This document shows, piece after piece, positions 1 to 8,707 of a stretch of 30,936 nucleotides of DNA; position 1 is the stretch's first letter; each line of letters begins with the position of its first letter. Made by a program: the position numbers and the translations under genes. The notes under the pieces are model-generated. The model was given only the letters and a program-made list of their open reading frames with translations, made no database searches and was not told the origin of the DNA. The DNA is from Promethearchaeota archaeon (GTDB taxonomy: Archaea; Asgardarchaeota; Lokiarchaeia; Sigynarchaeales; SOKP01), in assembly GCA_016839845.1 (NCBI GenBank), contig JAEOTL010000251.1, positions 1 through 30,936 of the forward strand, read 5' to 3'.

Positions 1-873
1 ATAGGGACAGCAACAAAAAAAAAAGAATATATTATTCAAGAAACAGACACGCTAATTAAGGTTAATATTTGGGATTTTGGAGGACAAAAATCTTTCAATA
101 TTATTAATCCCAACTTATTTTCCAATGTTGATATAGTCATGTTTGTTTTCGACTTATCTAGACCGAAAGAAACTTTAAAGAATATTAAAGAAGATTTTCT
201 TAAAGAAGTAAGTAGGTACTCAGAAGATTTTCTCTCAATAATTGTAGGTAATAAATTAGATTTGTTTTTGCCCTCAGATAATTTTAAAGAATCTTTGGAG
301 AATGTTTTAAATGAAAACGACCATCTGTTCTTTATGTCTGCTAAAACTGGAGAGAATGTGGGTGACTGTTTTGAGTTACTAATTTATACTTTTTTAAAAA
401 AGGCAGAAATATTAATGATTGATAATATCCAAGAAAACATAGGAGATTCTTTCCTTAAACTGATTAACAGAGACGAAAATACATTAAGAAATAAAATTCT
501 TAAACTGAAATCTATTGAATCAATATTAAAAGATTTAAAACCTAAAATTGAGCCGGATATGGCGGTAAAAGATACAATAAATAAAGAAAATTATTATGAA
601 TTTATACAAAAGGAAATAAGCAGAGTTTCAAGCGAAAAAAGTAAGACTTTAAATCAAGTTTTACCGAATATATCAGAATTTGAAAAAGCCCTCAGAATCT
701 TAAAAAAATCTAGTATTAAACCCATAAGTAAAATCATGAATAATTTGAGAAGTTTATTAAATACGTCAATAAAAGATTTTGAACGTAAATTAGAGACAAT
801 TCAAAGATTGGAGAGAGAAGAAAATGAATTGTTAATAATTCGAGCAAAAACTAACAAAAATAGTCTAGTATAA
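1..873 (+). CDS. Ras/Arf-superfamily small GTPase, 5'-truncated, with helical C-terminal extension
   Basis: The open frame enters from the left edge of the window, so the P-loop (G1) is missing and no start is visible. Guanine-nucleotide motifs follow in order: WDFGGQ (G3, at 75-92; DFGGQ resembles the Arf/SR-beta/Rag type more than the Ras/Rab DTAGQ), then VGNKLDL (G4, NKxD) and SAKTGEN (G5, SAK). This makes it a nucleotide-binding switch of the small GTPase superfamily. After the G domain come about 150 residues of charged, Leu/Ile/Lys-rich helical sequence likely to form coiled coil. There is no C-terminal Cys prenylation motif, so any membrane binding is through partners or the missing N-terminus. 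The next gene, 45 bases on in the same direction, is also coiled coil and is a candidate partner. The superfamily call is secure; the subfamily is not resolved. Confidence 0.88.
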   Translation: MGTATKKKEYIIQETDTLIKVNIWDFGGQKSFNIINPNLFSNVDIVMFVFDLSRPKETLKNIKEDFLKEVSRYSEDFLSIIVGNKLDLFLPSDNFKESLENVLNENDHLFFMSAKTGENVGDCFELLIYTFLKKAEILMIDNIQENIGDSFLKLINRDENTLRNKILKLKSIESILKDLKPKIEPDMAVKDTINKENYYEFIQKEISRVSSEKSKTLNQVLPNISEFEKALRILKKSSIKPISKIMNNLRSLLNTSIKDFERKLETIQRLEREENELLIIRAKTNKNSLV

Positions 874-918
874 AGAGTATAGAAGAGGGAGTAATTATAA
901 TCTTAAAGAATATAACGG

Positions 919-1635
919 GTGAGTACTATTTCAGATACAGATATTGAAAATTTAAAAGATCATATAAAAATAATCAATCAGAAGATTAGTAAGCAACTAA
1001 AAAACCTTGAAAACCATACTAATGAGCAAGTAAACAGTTTAATCAAAAGGTTCAATCAGGATTTAGAAACTAAACTAAATACTTTAGATGAAAAAATTGA
1101 GGAAAATCTTAATACTATGAAGGATGACGTTGAGAAGAAGTACAGTAGTCTAAATAATCAAATTACAGATTTTAAAAATGAAATGGAAGGTAAGATACAA
1201 ATTATTATTAATAATATCAAGAAAGTCAATAATGGTTCTTTAGTAAGATCTCAAAAAATTAAGGAAGAATTTGGTACCAAAGAAGAAATTCTTAGAGATA
1301 TGTTAAAGCAAATTGATGAAAAAACTGATGAATTCAAAAATACTCTCACACCACAGTTAAAAAATCTTAAGAGCGAACAAGATTTAGTAAAAATAACCGT
1401 GGATGTACTTAAAAAGCAAATCTTCGAGAGCACTAAGGAATTAATCAACGAGGAGATTAGGGTAGCTTGCAAAAATAAAGAAAAAGAAATCCTAATGAAT
1501 CTTTGGATTGAGGAATTAAACGAAATCATTCGTAATCTGGATAATTTAAAGAAATTACATCCTAAAGAACTAAAGCTTCATATTAATGAAATCTTCAGCA
1601 TTGTTGATTCATATAAATCTAGACTTTCAAAATAA
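919..1635 (+). CDS. Coiled-coil protein of unknown function
   Basis: 238 residues, very rich in Glu, Lys, Asn, Leu and Ile, with heptad-like spacing over most of the length and no Pro/Gly-rich breaks except near the middle. No signal peptide or membrane segment is visible. The start is GTG; an in-frame ATG start is lacking nearby. It lies 45 bases after the GTPase gene on the same strand, so the two are probably co-transcribed and may act as a switch with an elongated effector or scaffold; that is inference from position only. A weakly globular C-terminus (about residues 185-238) holds the single Cys and Trp. I do not recognise a named family. Confidence 0.75.
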   Translation: MSTISDTDIENLKDHIKIINQKISKQLKNLENHTNEQVNSLIKRFNQDLETKLNTLDEKIEENLNTMKDDVEKKYSSLNNQITDFKNEMEGKIQIIINNIKKVNNGSLVRSQKIKEEFGTKEEILRDMLKQIDEKTDEFKNTLTPQLKNLKSEQDLVKITVDVLKKQIFESTKELINEEIRVACKNKEKEILMNLWIEELNEIIRNLDNLKKLHPKELKLHINEIFSIVDSYKSRLSK

Positions 1636-1689
1636 AGAATCCTCGGTTTTTCCATAACAATAATATACAATAAATTGAGTTGGGAATGA

Positions 1690-2655
1690 ATGTGCCCAGA
1701 TATAGTTTCCTTAGGTGAATTATTAGTTGAGATCATGAGACCAGAAATTGATACGCCTCATAATGTGATTGGAGCAATTTACAGAGGACCTTTTCCAAGC
1801 GGTGCACCCGCAATCTTTATTAACTCCGCAGCACGAATGAGCAAACCTTTTCAATTTACTACTGGATTTATTGGGGTAGTGGGTGCTGATGAATTTGGGG
1901 TGTGTATCCTTAACAAACTTGAGCAAGACGGAGTAGATATTTCGAGAATTCGAAGTTTGCGTTCTAAATCTACAGGAATTGCCTTTAACCAATACAACTC
2001 GGATGGATCACGTAAATTTATATTTTCTCCAGGTGCTGCTGGGGAGCTTTCCCCTACGCATATTGTAGAAACTTATTTTTCTGGTATAAAGGTTTTACAC
2101 ATAATGGGCAGTGCTCTCTCGATAACTGATAAATCTCGAGAAGCCTGCTATAAAGCTCAATTAATTGCTCGAGAAAAAAACTCAGAGTTAATTATTTCAT
2201 TTGATCCCAATCTTAGACCAGAAATGCTTGAATTAGAAAAAATACTTGATATTTGCCAACCTGTTTTGAAAAATACTGATATTTTACTCCCTAGTGGTGA
2301 AGAAGCTGAAATGTTAGCAGAAATCAACGGTCCTACTGAAGCTTGTCAAAAATTATTAAAGTCTGGTCCGAAAATAGTAGTTTTAAAGCAAGGTAGTGAA
2401 GGTTGTACAATTTTCACAAAAGAAAACAGTAGTGGGATTAAGATTGAGGGATTTAATGTGGATGAAATAGATCCAACTGGGGCAGGAGATTCATTTGGGG
2501 GTGCATTTATTGTAGGATATTTAGCAGGCTGGGATTTAAAAAAGGTTGGGATTTTTGCTAATGCGGTTGGAGCATTAAAAGTAAAATCTTTTGGGCCAAT
2601 GCCGACAACCACCTATGAACAAGTCACTCAATTTATAAAAAGCAATAGCCAATGA
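1690..2655 (+). CDS. PfkB-family carbohydrate kinase
   Basis: 321 residues, the usual length for PfkB/ribokinase-family kinases, which transfer a phosphate from ATP to a sugar hydroxyl in the cytoplasm. Family features in order: an N-terminal SLGELLVEI strand, a sugar-contact region around residues 31-40 (YRGPFPSGAP), SFDPNLRPE (170-178), LPSGEEAEML (200-209), and the PfkB signature 2 DPTGAGDSFGGAF at 261-273 with the anion hole and the catalytic Asp267. FDPNLRP and the N/S-x-E-E motif are shared with 2-keto-3-deoxygluconate, fructose and tagatose kinases, so the substrate cannot be named. ATG start at 1690. A perfect hairpin follows 44 bases after the stop, suggesting the transcript ends there. 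Confidence 0.93.
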   Translation: MCPDIVSLGELLVEIMRPEIDTPHNVIGAIYRGPFPSGAPAIFINSAARMSKPFQFTTGFIGVVGADEFGVCILNKLEQDGVDISRIRSLRSKSTGIAFNQYNSDGSRKFIFSPGAAGELSPTHIVETYFSGIKVLHIMGSALSITDKSREACYKAQLIAREKNSELIISFDPNLRPEMLELEKILDICQPVLKNTDILLPSGEEAEMLAEINGPTEACQKLLKSGPKIVVLKQGSEGCTIFTKENSSGIKIEGFNVDEIDPTGAGDSFGGAFIVGYLAGWDLKKVGIFANAVGALKVKSFGPMPTTTYEQVTQFIKSNSQ

Positions 2656-2699
2656 TGACCTAGGAATAAATTTTGATTTTAGTTCCCTTGTAGTTTAGA

Positions 2700-2720
2700 A
2701 AAAAGGATAAGATCCTTTTT
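2700..2720 (+). terminator. Hairpin ending in a T run downstream of the PfkB kinase
   Basis: Perfect 9-base inverted repeat: AAAAAGGAT (2700-2708), loop AAG, ATCCTTTTT (2712-2720). It begins 44 bases after the kinase stop codon and its right arm supplies a run of five T. Archaeal termination mainly needs T-rich tracts, so the stem may instead protect the 3' end of the mRNA. Confidence 0.5.
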
Positions 2721-3089
2721 GAGAAAACGGGAAGAGAAAGGGATTAAAGAGTCTGTATAAAAGTAAATATGGATAAACTCTCATTTATACTGCTAAATCG
2801 ATTCAAGAAACATAGTACTCTTATTTTTATCTAATATAAGATAGATCCAAATCCAATTAATCATTGTTGTTTCGGTAATATTTAAACTTATTCATTGAGT
2901 CTGTCCAAATTCCCAGAAGAAAAAGAGAAAAAATCAAAATTTAAATATCTAAAATGAGTATTATTCATAAGAACATTTTGATGTGGAAAAGAATGCTTTA
3001 TTTATATCAACATCTATTTAAACAAATAGAATCTTTTTACGTCAGCAAAAATTAAATTTTACGTTTTATAACCTAATCCTATATGAGGT

Positions 3090-3101
3090 AAATATATAAT
3101 A
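3090..3101 (+). promoter_or_regulatory. TATA-like box for the tail-anchored coiled-coil gene
   Basis: An AATATATAATA tract centred about 33 bases before the ATG at 3128. Archaeal TATA boxes sit about 26 bases before the transcription start, which would give an mRNA with a very short leader. No Shine-Dalgarno sequence precedes the ATG, consistent with this. Confidence 0.45.
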
Positions 3102-3127
3102 AATCTATTATTCATAATCCCGAAAGA

Positions 3128-4588
3128 ATGACCGACGAATTTAACAGTGAAGAGAAGGAACATAAATCTGAAAAGGAAGTTGAGAGAGTAGATAAGGAAT
3201 TTTTATCTAAAGCTAAAAATTCCAGAGATATGATAGATAAAAAACTAAGAACTTTTGAGGATACCATTGATAATATTTCAGAAGCAATTGGTAATGGAGC
3301 TAGTGCTGAAGAGAAAGAGATTAGTAAAAAAGAAATCGACGAAATTAGTGACGAAATTAAAGAAGCCCAATCTAAACTAAATACTACCTTAAAAAAAATA
3401 GAAGATAAGGAAGGGTATCTAGCTGCCATTCAGGAAACATTAAGCGAGCTAGAAGAAAAGTACAATCGAAAAACCGAGGAATTAAATAATCTAGAAGATC
3501 GACTTGAAATAACTAAAGAGAGTAAAGATACTCTGGAGGAAGAATATAAAGAGCTACTTAGAAACAACGAACAACTTGTAAAAGCTTACGAAAGTAGGCA
3601 AGTAGATTTAATAGTTCTGACCGATTCAGTGAAAGAAAAAGTAGCTTCTCAAGAAGAATTACGAACTAAAACATCCAAATTGAATCAAGAAATCTTAGAA
3701 AAAGAAACAGAGCTCGAAAGACAAAGAGAGGAGTCAGAAGCTTTAGAGAAGAAAATAAAAAGTCAAGCTGCTGAAAATGAAACTTTACGATTTTATCTTA
3801 ATAAAAATAAAGTTGAACTAGAACACTCCAATTCAGAAATTGAAGCTAAGGAAGAAGAGAGAAAACTCCTTACAGAACAGATTACCAGAAAGGAAAAACG
3901 GATTAAAGAAGTTGAACTCAAGCTGGAAGATTATCATGATGGTTTCCCAGAGATGGAAAAGCAAAGAGAAACCTACGAGGAGCTTCTAGCGAAATATAAA
4001 GTTCAATTAACTGAAAAACAACAGCAATTAATTGATATGGAATCTCGAATTCAAGATTTAAATGAATCAGTTACCTCTCTAAATGAGCAGCTAAATACAA
4101 AACAAAACTTGATTGAAGTAAATGATAAAAGAATTGAAGATTTAAAACAAGATATCGAATTATCAAATACAGAATATCTCGAAAGAGAACAAAGGCTTGA
4201 ATCTCTAACAGAAAAACTAACTCATATGGAAACGGAACATGAGAAGTTAACAAAAGCTAAAGAAGCAATTGAAAATAGCACTAATGATTCGAAGGTCATA
4301 CTCCAACAATTGAAAGATGAATTAGATAACCAAGAAAAGGAAATTAGGGATAAAGAGAGTCGAATTCATAGATTAGAAGTATTATCCGCTATTTATAGGG
4401 CCTCCAAGTTCTTTGGGGGGATTTTAATTGGGGTGGGTATATTCTTTATAATTTGGACGATAGGAATTTTTATTAATGCTATAGATTTAGGTGAGATGAA
4501 TGTTAATAACCTCTTAATGGGTATCTTTTTATTAATTGGGGCGTGTTTATCAATAATCTCAGGAATTTTCCATCTTGAGAAATCATGA
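3128..4588 (+). CDS. Long coiled-coil protein with two C-terminal membrane segments
   Basis: 486 residues. Residues 1 to about 420 are almost continuous charged coiled coil, very rich in Glu, Lys and Leu. The end of the protein carries two hydrophobic helices at about 429-450 and 462-481 with a short linker and a short charged tail, so the coiled coil is anchored to the membrane by a C-terminal hairpin and should project into the cytoplasm. There is no signal peptide. This is the architecture of tethering or spacing proteins such as golgins, but coiled coils are low-complexity and no homology is claimed. It stands alone after a 472-base gap with its own TATA box; the APC transporter begins 54 bases downstream. 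Confidence 0.85.
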   Translation: MTDEFNSEEKEHKSEKEVERVDKEFLSKAKNSRDMIDKKLRTFEDTIDNISEAIGNGASAEEKEISKKEIDEISDEIKEAQSKLNTTLKKIEDKEGYLAAIQETLSELEEKYNRKTEELNNLEDRLEITKESKDTLEEEYKELLRNNEQLVKAYESRQVDLIVLTDSVKEKVASQEELRTKTSKLNQEILEKETELERQREESEALEKKIKSQAAENETLRFYLNKNKVELEHSNSEIEAKEEERKLLTEQITRKEKRIKEVELKLEDYHDGFPEMEKQRETYEELLAKYKVQLTEKQQQLIDMESRIQDLNESVTSLNEQLNTKQNLIEVNDKRIEDLKQDIELSNTEYLEREQRLESLTEKLTHMETEHEKLTKAKEAIENSTNDSKVILQQLKDELDNQEKEIRDKESRIHRLEVLSAIYRASKFFGGILIGVGIFFIIWTIGIFINAIDLGEMNVNNLLMGIFLLIGACLSIISGIFHLEKS

Positions 4589-4642
4589 TGTCTATTATAA
4601 GCAATTTAATTGAAATTTAGAAAATTATATTATTGATTCTCC

Positions 4643-6529
4643 TTGACTGAAAAAGAAACAGAAGCAGTTCTTCCCACGAGATCCATAAGTTTATCATCAA
4701 GTATTCTCTACGGAATAGGTTGCGGAATAGGGGGATCTGTTTTTATCTTATTAGGAACTGCAATAAATACAGCTCAATCTGGTGTATTAATTAGTCTGAT
4801 CCTTGGAGGAATTTTAATTTTCTTAACTGCTTTAAATTACAGTGAACTCTCTACAAGTTTACCAGTGTCTGGAGGAGCATACAACTTCAGTAAGGAAGCC
4901 TTAGGGGGTTTTTTAGCCTTTATTATTGGTTTTTTTTTGTGGATTGCAAACATAGCCACATTTTCTTTCTCTGCTCAAGCTTTTGTAGTGGTAATTGGGG
5001 CATTTTTCCCTATCCCCTTTGTAGAATACATTTCTATAATCATAGCAGTTATATCAATATTATTTACGACGATTGTGCTTTTTAGAACCCAAAAAATTGC
5101 GTTGAGATCATTAATTTCCTTAACTATTGTGTTAATAGTCATTTTTGGGATTTTTATAATTTCAGGATTTTTAATTTCTCCGATAACTAACGCTCCTAAT
5201 GTTGATTTAGCATTTCTGTCAACAAATTTTACTTTTTTAAGTGTAATTTCTATGTTTTCTGTTCTATTTATACTATTTACTAGTATTACTTCAAATCTGG
5301 CTTATTTAAACGCTGATTTAAAGAATCCTTCAAAAAATATTCCTAAAGCTAACATTGTGGCTATATTAATAACACTCCTTATTCATATTTTAATATCTAT
5401 CGTAACAATGATTAATATTGGCGGAAATCAAAGTGAATCACCGATTCTGTTAGCTTTAATTCTAAATGACATATTAGGGCTTCCTGGGTACATCTTGATG
5501 GGCATTGCTGCAACTATATCTACCTTTATTGCAATGAATGCCGCTTTAGGATCAGCAGTGAGTGTTATGTCAGCGCTAGCTAGAGACCATTATGTTTCTC
5601 AGAAAATATTAAAAGTTAGAAAGAAAACAAACACTCCCAATTTTGTTTTAATAATTTCCACTAGCATCGCCATTTTATTTACGATTCTCGCTATTCTTTT
5701 TGCTAACGTTGGATTCACAGCGAATATAACTACATTTATTTATCTCTTTGGGCTTGCTTTCGTTAACTTTGCTGCCGTTAGTCTTAGGTATAAAAGGAAA
5801 GAATTGGATCGACCCTTTAAAGCCCCGTTTTTTCCTTACCTACCAATCATTGTTGGATCCATTTGCCTAATAATGGCTTTTGCCTTAAATCCTGATGGGG
5901 GGGCTATAATATTAGGATTATTCTTTTTTGTTATTGGGGTAACCTATTACTTACTAACTATTGCAGATCGTCATTCCCCTGTTTTTACCTTAGCTGGTTT
6001 AAAGTTTTTCGCTATTCTTCTTGTTGGTATTTTCATTTGGATTATAAATAATTTCGGTACTATAAGTTCACCGGTTCCTGGATTTCCAACTACTTTTACT
6101 TTTGTGATTCTTCGGATATTGATAGGTGTTGGTGTTGTTTCCTTTGCTACTATATTTTTTGATATTATTCCCTTAAAAGAGCTTGTATTTTTCTTTATAA
6201 AAAGGCTAAGTAAAAAAGAAGTGGCAATTGATATGGGGATGGCCCGTATAATTGAATTAACAAAAGTTAAGTCAAAGATAATATATTATCTCAATATCGG
6301 AATAGGAGCAATACAGATTGTATCTTCTTTATTTATTTTTTCAATAGTAGCACTTTTTTCTTTAAATTTAATTTCGATTGAGAGTCTCAGTTTTGGAAGT
6401 ACAATTATTCCCCAACAAACAGGAGAATTTCTTTTTCTATCAATTCTAATATTTCTGGGAGTCACTCTCCTTATAAGTGGTCCAGTTAGCTTGTATTTAA
6501 ACCGTGAAACAAAGACCTTAGGAATTTAG
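4643..6529 (+). CDS. APC-superfamily amino acid/polyamine permease
   Basis: 628 residues of multi-span membrane protein. The first helix carries YGIGCGIGGSVFILLG, the APC consensus in TM1 that unwinds around the substrate, and LNYSELSTSLPVSGGAYNF follows, the conserved TM2-3 region. About 12 core helices are followed by roughly four further hydrophobic stretches (to residue 615), longer than the usual 450-500-residue transporters, with a hydrophilic segment at about 500-545 between them. It likely imports amino acids or amines by cation coupling or exchange; the substrate is unknown. The start is TTG at 4643: an in-frame TGA lies only nine bases upstream and the APC motif begins close to the N-terminus, so no earlier start is possible. 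Confidence 0.9.
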   Translation: MTEKETEAVLPTRSISLSSSILYGIGCGIGGSVFILLGTAINTAQSGVLISLILGGILIFLTALNYSELSTSLPVSGGAYNFSKEALGGFLAFIIGFFLWIANIATFSFSAQAFVVVIGAFFPIPFVEYISIIIAVISILFTTIVLFRTQKIALRSLISLTIVLIVIFGIFIISGFLISPITNAPNVDLAFLSTNFTFLSVISMFSVLFILFTSITSNLAYLNADLKNPSKNIPKANIVAILITLLIHILISIVTMINIGGNQSESPILLALILNDILGLPGYILMGIAATISTFIAMNAALGSAVSVMSALARDHYVSQKILKVRKKTNTPNFVLIISTSIAILFTILAILFANVGFTANITTFIYLFGLAFVNFAAVSLRYKRKELDRPFKAPFFPYLPIIVGSICLIMAFALNPDGGAIILGLFFFVIGVTYYLLTIADRHSPVFTLAGLKFFAILLVGIFIWIINNFGTISSPVPGFPTTFTFVILRILIGVGVVSFATIFFDIIPLKELVFFFIKRLSKKEVAIDMGMARIIELTKVKSKIIYYLNIGIGAIQIVSSLFIFSIVALFSLNLISIESLSFGSTIIPQQTGEFLFLSILIFLGVTLLISGPVSLYLNRETKTLGI

Positions 6530-6566
6530 TTCAAAATTGATACTATAAAATAGAACCTTATCTGAA

Positions 6567-7301
6567 ATGAAATTCCCGAGTATAAATCTTCATATCCATT
6601 CAAACTTTTCTGATGGAAAGAATAGTATAAAACAAATTGTGGGAAGGGCTTTAGAAGTAAATTTAGATTACATTGCAATTACCGATCATATCACAGATTC
6701 TTGGAAAGCTTGGGTCTCAAAATTAAAAAACCAAGACATAATAAGAGAATATTTAGAGGAAATCTCGAACTGTCAGGAATTCTTAAAACGAAATAATAGC
6801 AAATTGACTGTTTTTAAGGGAATTGAGATAGATTTAGGAAGCTCAGAAATATTTATCAAGAAAATGGTTCAGCCTATTAAATACGATTTAATTCTCTTTG
6901 AATATCTTGAATCTGTTGAAGGTTTAGCATTTTTGCAAAATTTAATTAATTTTTGGAAAGTGAAATATCCTACAGTAGACAATTTCCCAATATTTGGGTT
7001 AGCACATTTTGATCCGGCATACTTTATTTATGGATATCTAGATACTCTTATTCAATTTCTTGAAAAAAATTCTATTTATTTTGAATTTAATTCTAGGTAT
7101 CCTGAATACTATTCACTCCGAAATGAAGAGTTTTTCAAACGATTAAGAGACTCTACTATTCCTGTTGCGATTGGAGGTGATTCTCACAGTATTTCTAATC
7201 TATCCAATACAGAAGAACCACTTGAAATGATAAAGTATTATAACTTAGAAGATAACCTAATTTGTCTTCTAAAAAAATTCTCAAGAATCCATCAAACTTG
7301 A
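6567..7301 (+). CDS. PHP-domain metal-dependent phosphoesterase
   Basis: 244 residues. The PHP metal-site motifs appear in order: LHIHSNFSDG (His9, His11, with Asp16), AITDHI (Asp40, His41), a Glu near 87 (GIEIDLG), GLAHFDP (His147) and GGDSHS (Asp205, His207). This family hydrolyses phosphate esters with two or three bound metals and includes histidinol phosphatases, RNase AM-type enzymes and polymerase-associated phosphatases; the length fits the HisK/YcdX-like stand-alone group. Substrate is unknown. It lies 37 bases after the permease on the same strand, so co-transcription is likely, but no shared pathway is evident. Its 3' end overlaps a minus-strand gene by ten bases. Confidence 0.88.
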   Translation: MKFPSINLHIHSNFSDGKNSIKQIVGRALEVNLDYIAITDHITDSWKAWVSKLKNQDIIREYLEEISNCQEFLKRNNSKLTVFKGIEIDLGSSEIFIKKMVQPIKYDLILFEYLESVEGLAFLQNLINFWKVKYPTVDNFPIFGLAHFDPAYFIYGYLDTLIQFLEKNSIYFEFNSRYPEYYSLRNEEFFKRLRDSTIPVAIGGDSHSISNLSNTEEPLEMIKYYNLEDNLICLLKKFSRIHQT

Positions 7302-7624
7302 TTGGTAATTATAAAATTCATATAAAATTTAAAAGCTCTTTCGAATGCGAAATCCATAATTACTCCCTGCTTTTCTTTTGGAGCTTTTAGCATCTGTTTT
7401 AGAATTGTTTTTCCTATATTGAAAATTTGTTTAATCATGTTTAACTTCAAATGAAGTGGCAGAGAATGAATAATTTCGGCGGGTTTATTGTTTTTAAGAA
7501 GCCAAACTTTTAAGGCTTTTAAAATGACCGGTTTTAATACTCCTTCTGGTACTTCAATTAATCTACTAATTGTATTAATAAGAAATCGAAAATGTGCAGA
7601 TTGGTCTACTATAGAGTTATTCAT
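7292..7624 (-). CDS. Small unrecognised helical protein
   Basis: 110 residues from the ATG at 7624, basic and rich in Leu, Ile, Lys and Phe; no family recognised and no clear membrane segment. Its composition looks protein-like and it fits as a convergent gene whose end overlaps the PHP gene by ten bases. The same frame stays open upstream to a TAG at 7694-7696, and those roughly 23 extra codons also look protein-like (for example VKIDENAIILNGLGYE), but contain no ATG, GTG or TTG. The gene may therefore use a non-standard start or be a 5'-damaged remnant. Confidence 0.45.
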   Translation of the reverse strand: MNNSIVDQSAHFRFLINTISRLIEVPEGVLKPVILKALKVWLLKNNKPAEIIHSLPLHLKLNMIKQIFNIGKTILKQMLKAPKEKQGVIMDFAFERAFKFYMNFIITNQV

Positions 7625-7877
7625 TTCATATCCTAAACCATTTAAGATTATGGCGTTTTCATCAATTTTTACTCGATATGATAAAATAAACTTCTACCTC
7701 TTTTTTAATGCATAATACTCTCAAATCATACAATAAAAACTGTGGCTAATTTATCATAGAAAAAGAATTATTTAAACTCCACTTCCTTCTCAACAATCCA
7801 ACTCCAATTTAATCCAAGAGTCAAACGTAGTTTAGATTAAGATCATATCAAAAATCTTTTTAAAGACCCATTATTTA

Positions 7878-8645
7878 ATGTTTTTTATGGATTTAGAAGA
7901 AAAAATCGATCTAGCTGCAAAGTGGATAATTGAGTCAGAAAGACTAGTTGTGTTTACTGGTGCAGGATGTTCCACCGGGAGTGGAATACCTGACTTTCGA
8001 GGACCCGATGGTCTTTGGACAAGAAGAGATAAAGGTTTACCTCCTCCAAAATCAAAAGTTCCATGGGACCAGGCTGAACCTAATGCAAATCATTATGCTG
8101 TAGTAGAATTGATGGAAATGGGTAAGTTAGACTATGTCATTTCCCAAAACATTGATGGACTACATGCAAAATCAGGAATCCCTTTTGAAATCATGAGTGA
8201 ACTTCATGGAAATCAATTTTTTATGAAATGTTTATCATGTAATAAAAAGATGTTATTTGAAGATGCAGGATGGGACAAAGAGAAATGGGGACGAGGAATG
8301 AGGCAGATGTCTGTTCGGGATGGTCAACCAAAATGTCCACACTGTGAGGGAAGACTAATTAATAGTATTGTTGATTTTGGGGATCCATTGCCCTATGATG
8401 AACTTCAAGAGGCGATCGTACGTTCAGAAAGATCAGATGTATTTTTTGTCATTGGGTCATCTTTGGTTGTTTCTCCCGCAGCTAACATGCCAGGTATTGC
8501 ATTGCAAAACGGTGCCAAATTAATATTAATTAATAAAGGAGACACCCCCTACGATAGAGTGACACATATAAGATTTGATAATTTAATTGAAGAAGTGCTC
8601 CCACCTATTATGGAAAGAGTAAAAAAAGCTCTGAAAAGCAAGTAA
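7878..8645 (+). CDS. Sirtuin (Sir2 family, SIRT6/7-like), first of a tandem pair
   Basis: 255 residues; NAD-dependent protein deacylase or ADP-ribosyltransferase fold. Motifs: GAGCSTGSGIPDFRGPDGLW (28-47) for NAD, QNIDGLH (90-96), catalytic His110 in ELHGN, a Cys4 zinc site (Cys118, Cys121, Cys153, Cys156), GSSLVVSP, and NKGDTPYD near the C-terminus. The GPDGLWTRR stretch and the spacing resemble class IV (SIRT6/SIRT7) sirtuins more than the bacterial CobB type. Cys31 replaces the usual Ile/Val in GAG(I)S. Both members of the pair have a second Met just before (D/N)LEEKI, so translation could begin at 7887. The second copy follows after a 62-base AT-rich gap. Confidence 0.93.
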   Translation: MFFMDLEEKIDLAAKWIIESERLVVFTGAGCSTGSGIPDFRGPDGLWTRRDKGLPPPKSKVPWDQAEPNANHYAVVELMEMGKLDYVISQNIDGLHAKSGIPFEIMSELHGNQFFMKCLSCNKKMLFEDAGWDKEKWGRGMRQMSVRDGQPKCPHCEGRLINSIVDFGDPLPYDELQEAIVRSERSDVFFVIGSSLVVSPAANMPGIALQNGAKLILINKGDTPYDRVTHIRFDNLIEEVLPPIMERVKKALKSK

Positions 8646-8707
8646 ATATTTCAATCATTTTTTTTCAGAATTTTTTTTGTGATTATGTTTTTATAATCTT
8701 ATTTTTT

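Larger units (their letters stand above)
2656..3127. other. 472-base intergenic region
   Basis: It holds the hairpin just after the kinase, a second perfect 7-base inverted repeat TCTATTT-AAAC-AAATAGA at 3013-3030 followed by a short T run, and a TATA-like box near 3092-3099 ahead of the next gene. A 33-codon open frame (2954-3055) is present but unsupported. I see no tRNA or C/D-box RNA. Confidence 0.6.

Noticed and set aside
2652..2658. Box-C-like ATGATGA of a C/D guide RNA
   Set aside because: It is formed by the kinase stop codon and no box D (CTGA) follows at a suitable distance.
2954..3055. 33-codon frame MSIIHKNILMW...
   Set aside because: No ribosome binding site, and the sequence has no recognisable feature; likely chance in AT-rich DNA.
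7488..7715. Plus-strand open frame of 75 codons
   Set aside because: Largely antisense to the minus-strand gene at 7292-7624, no ribosome site and no recognisable pattern; which strand is coding is judged by composition only.
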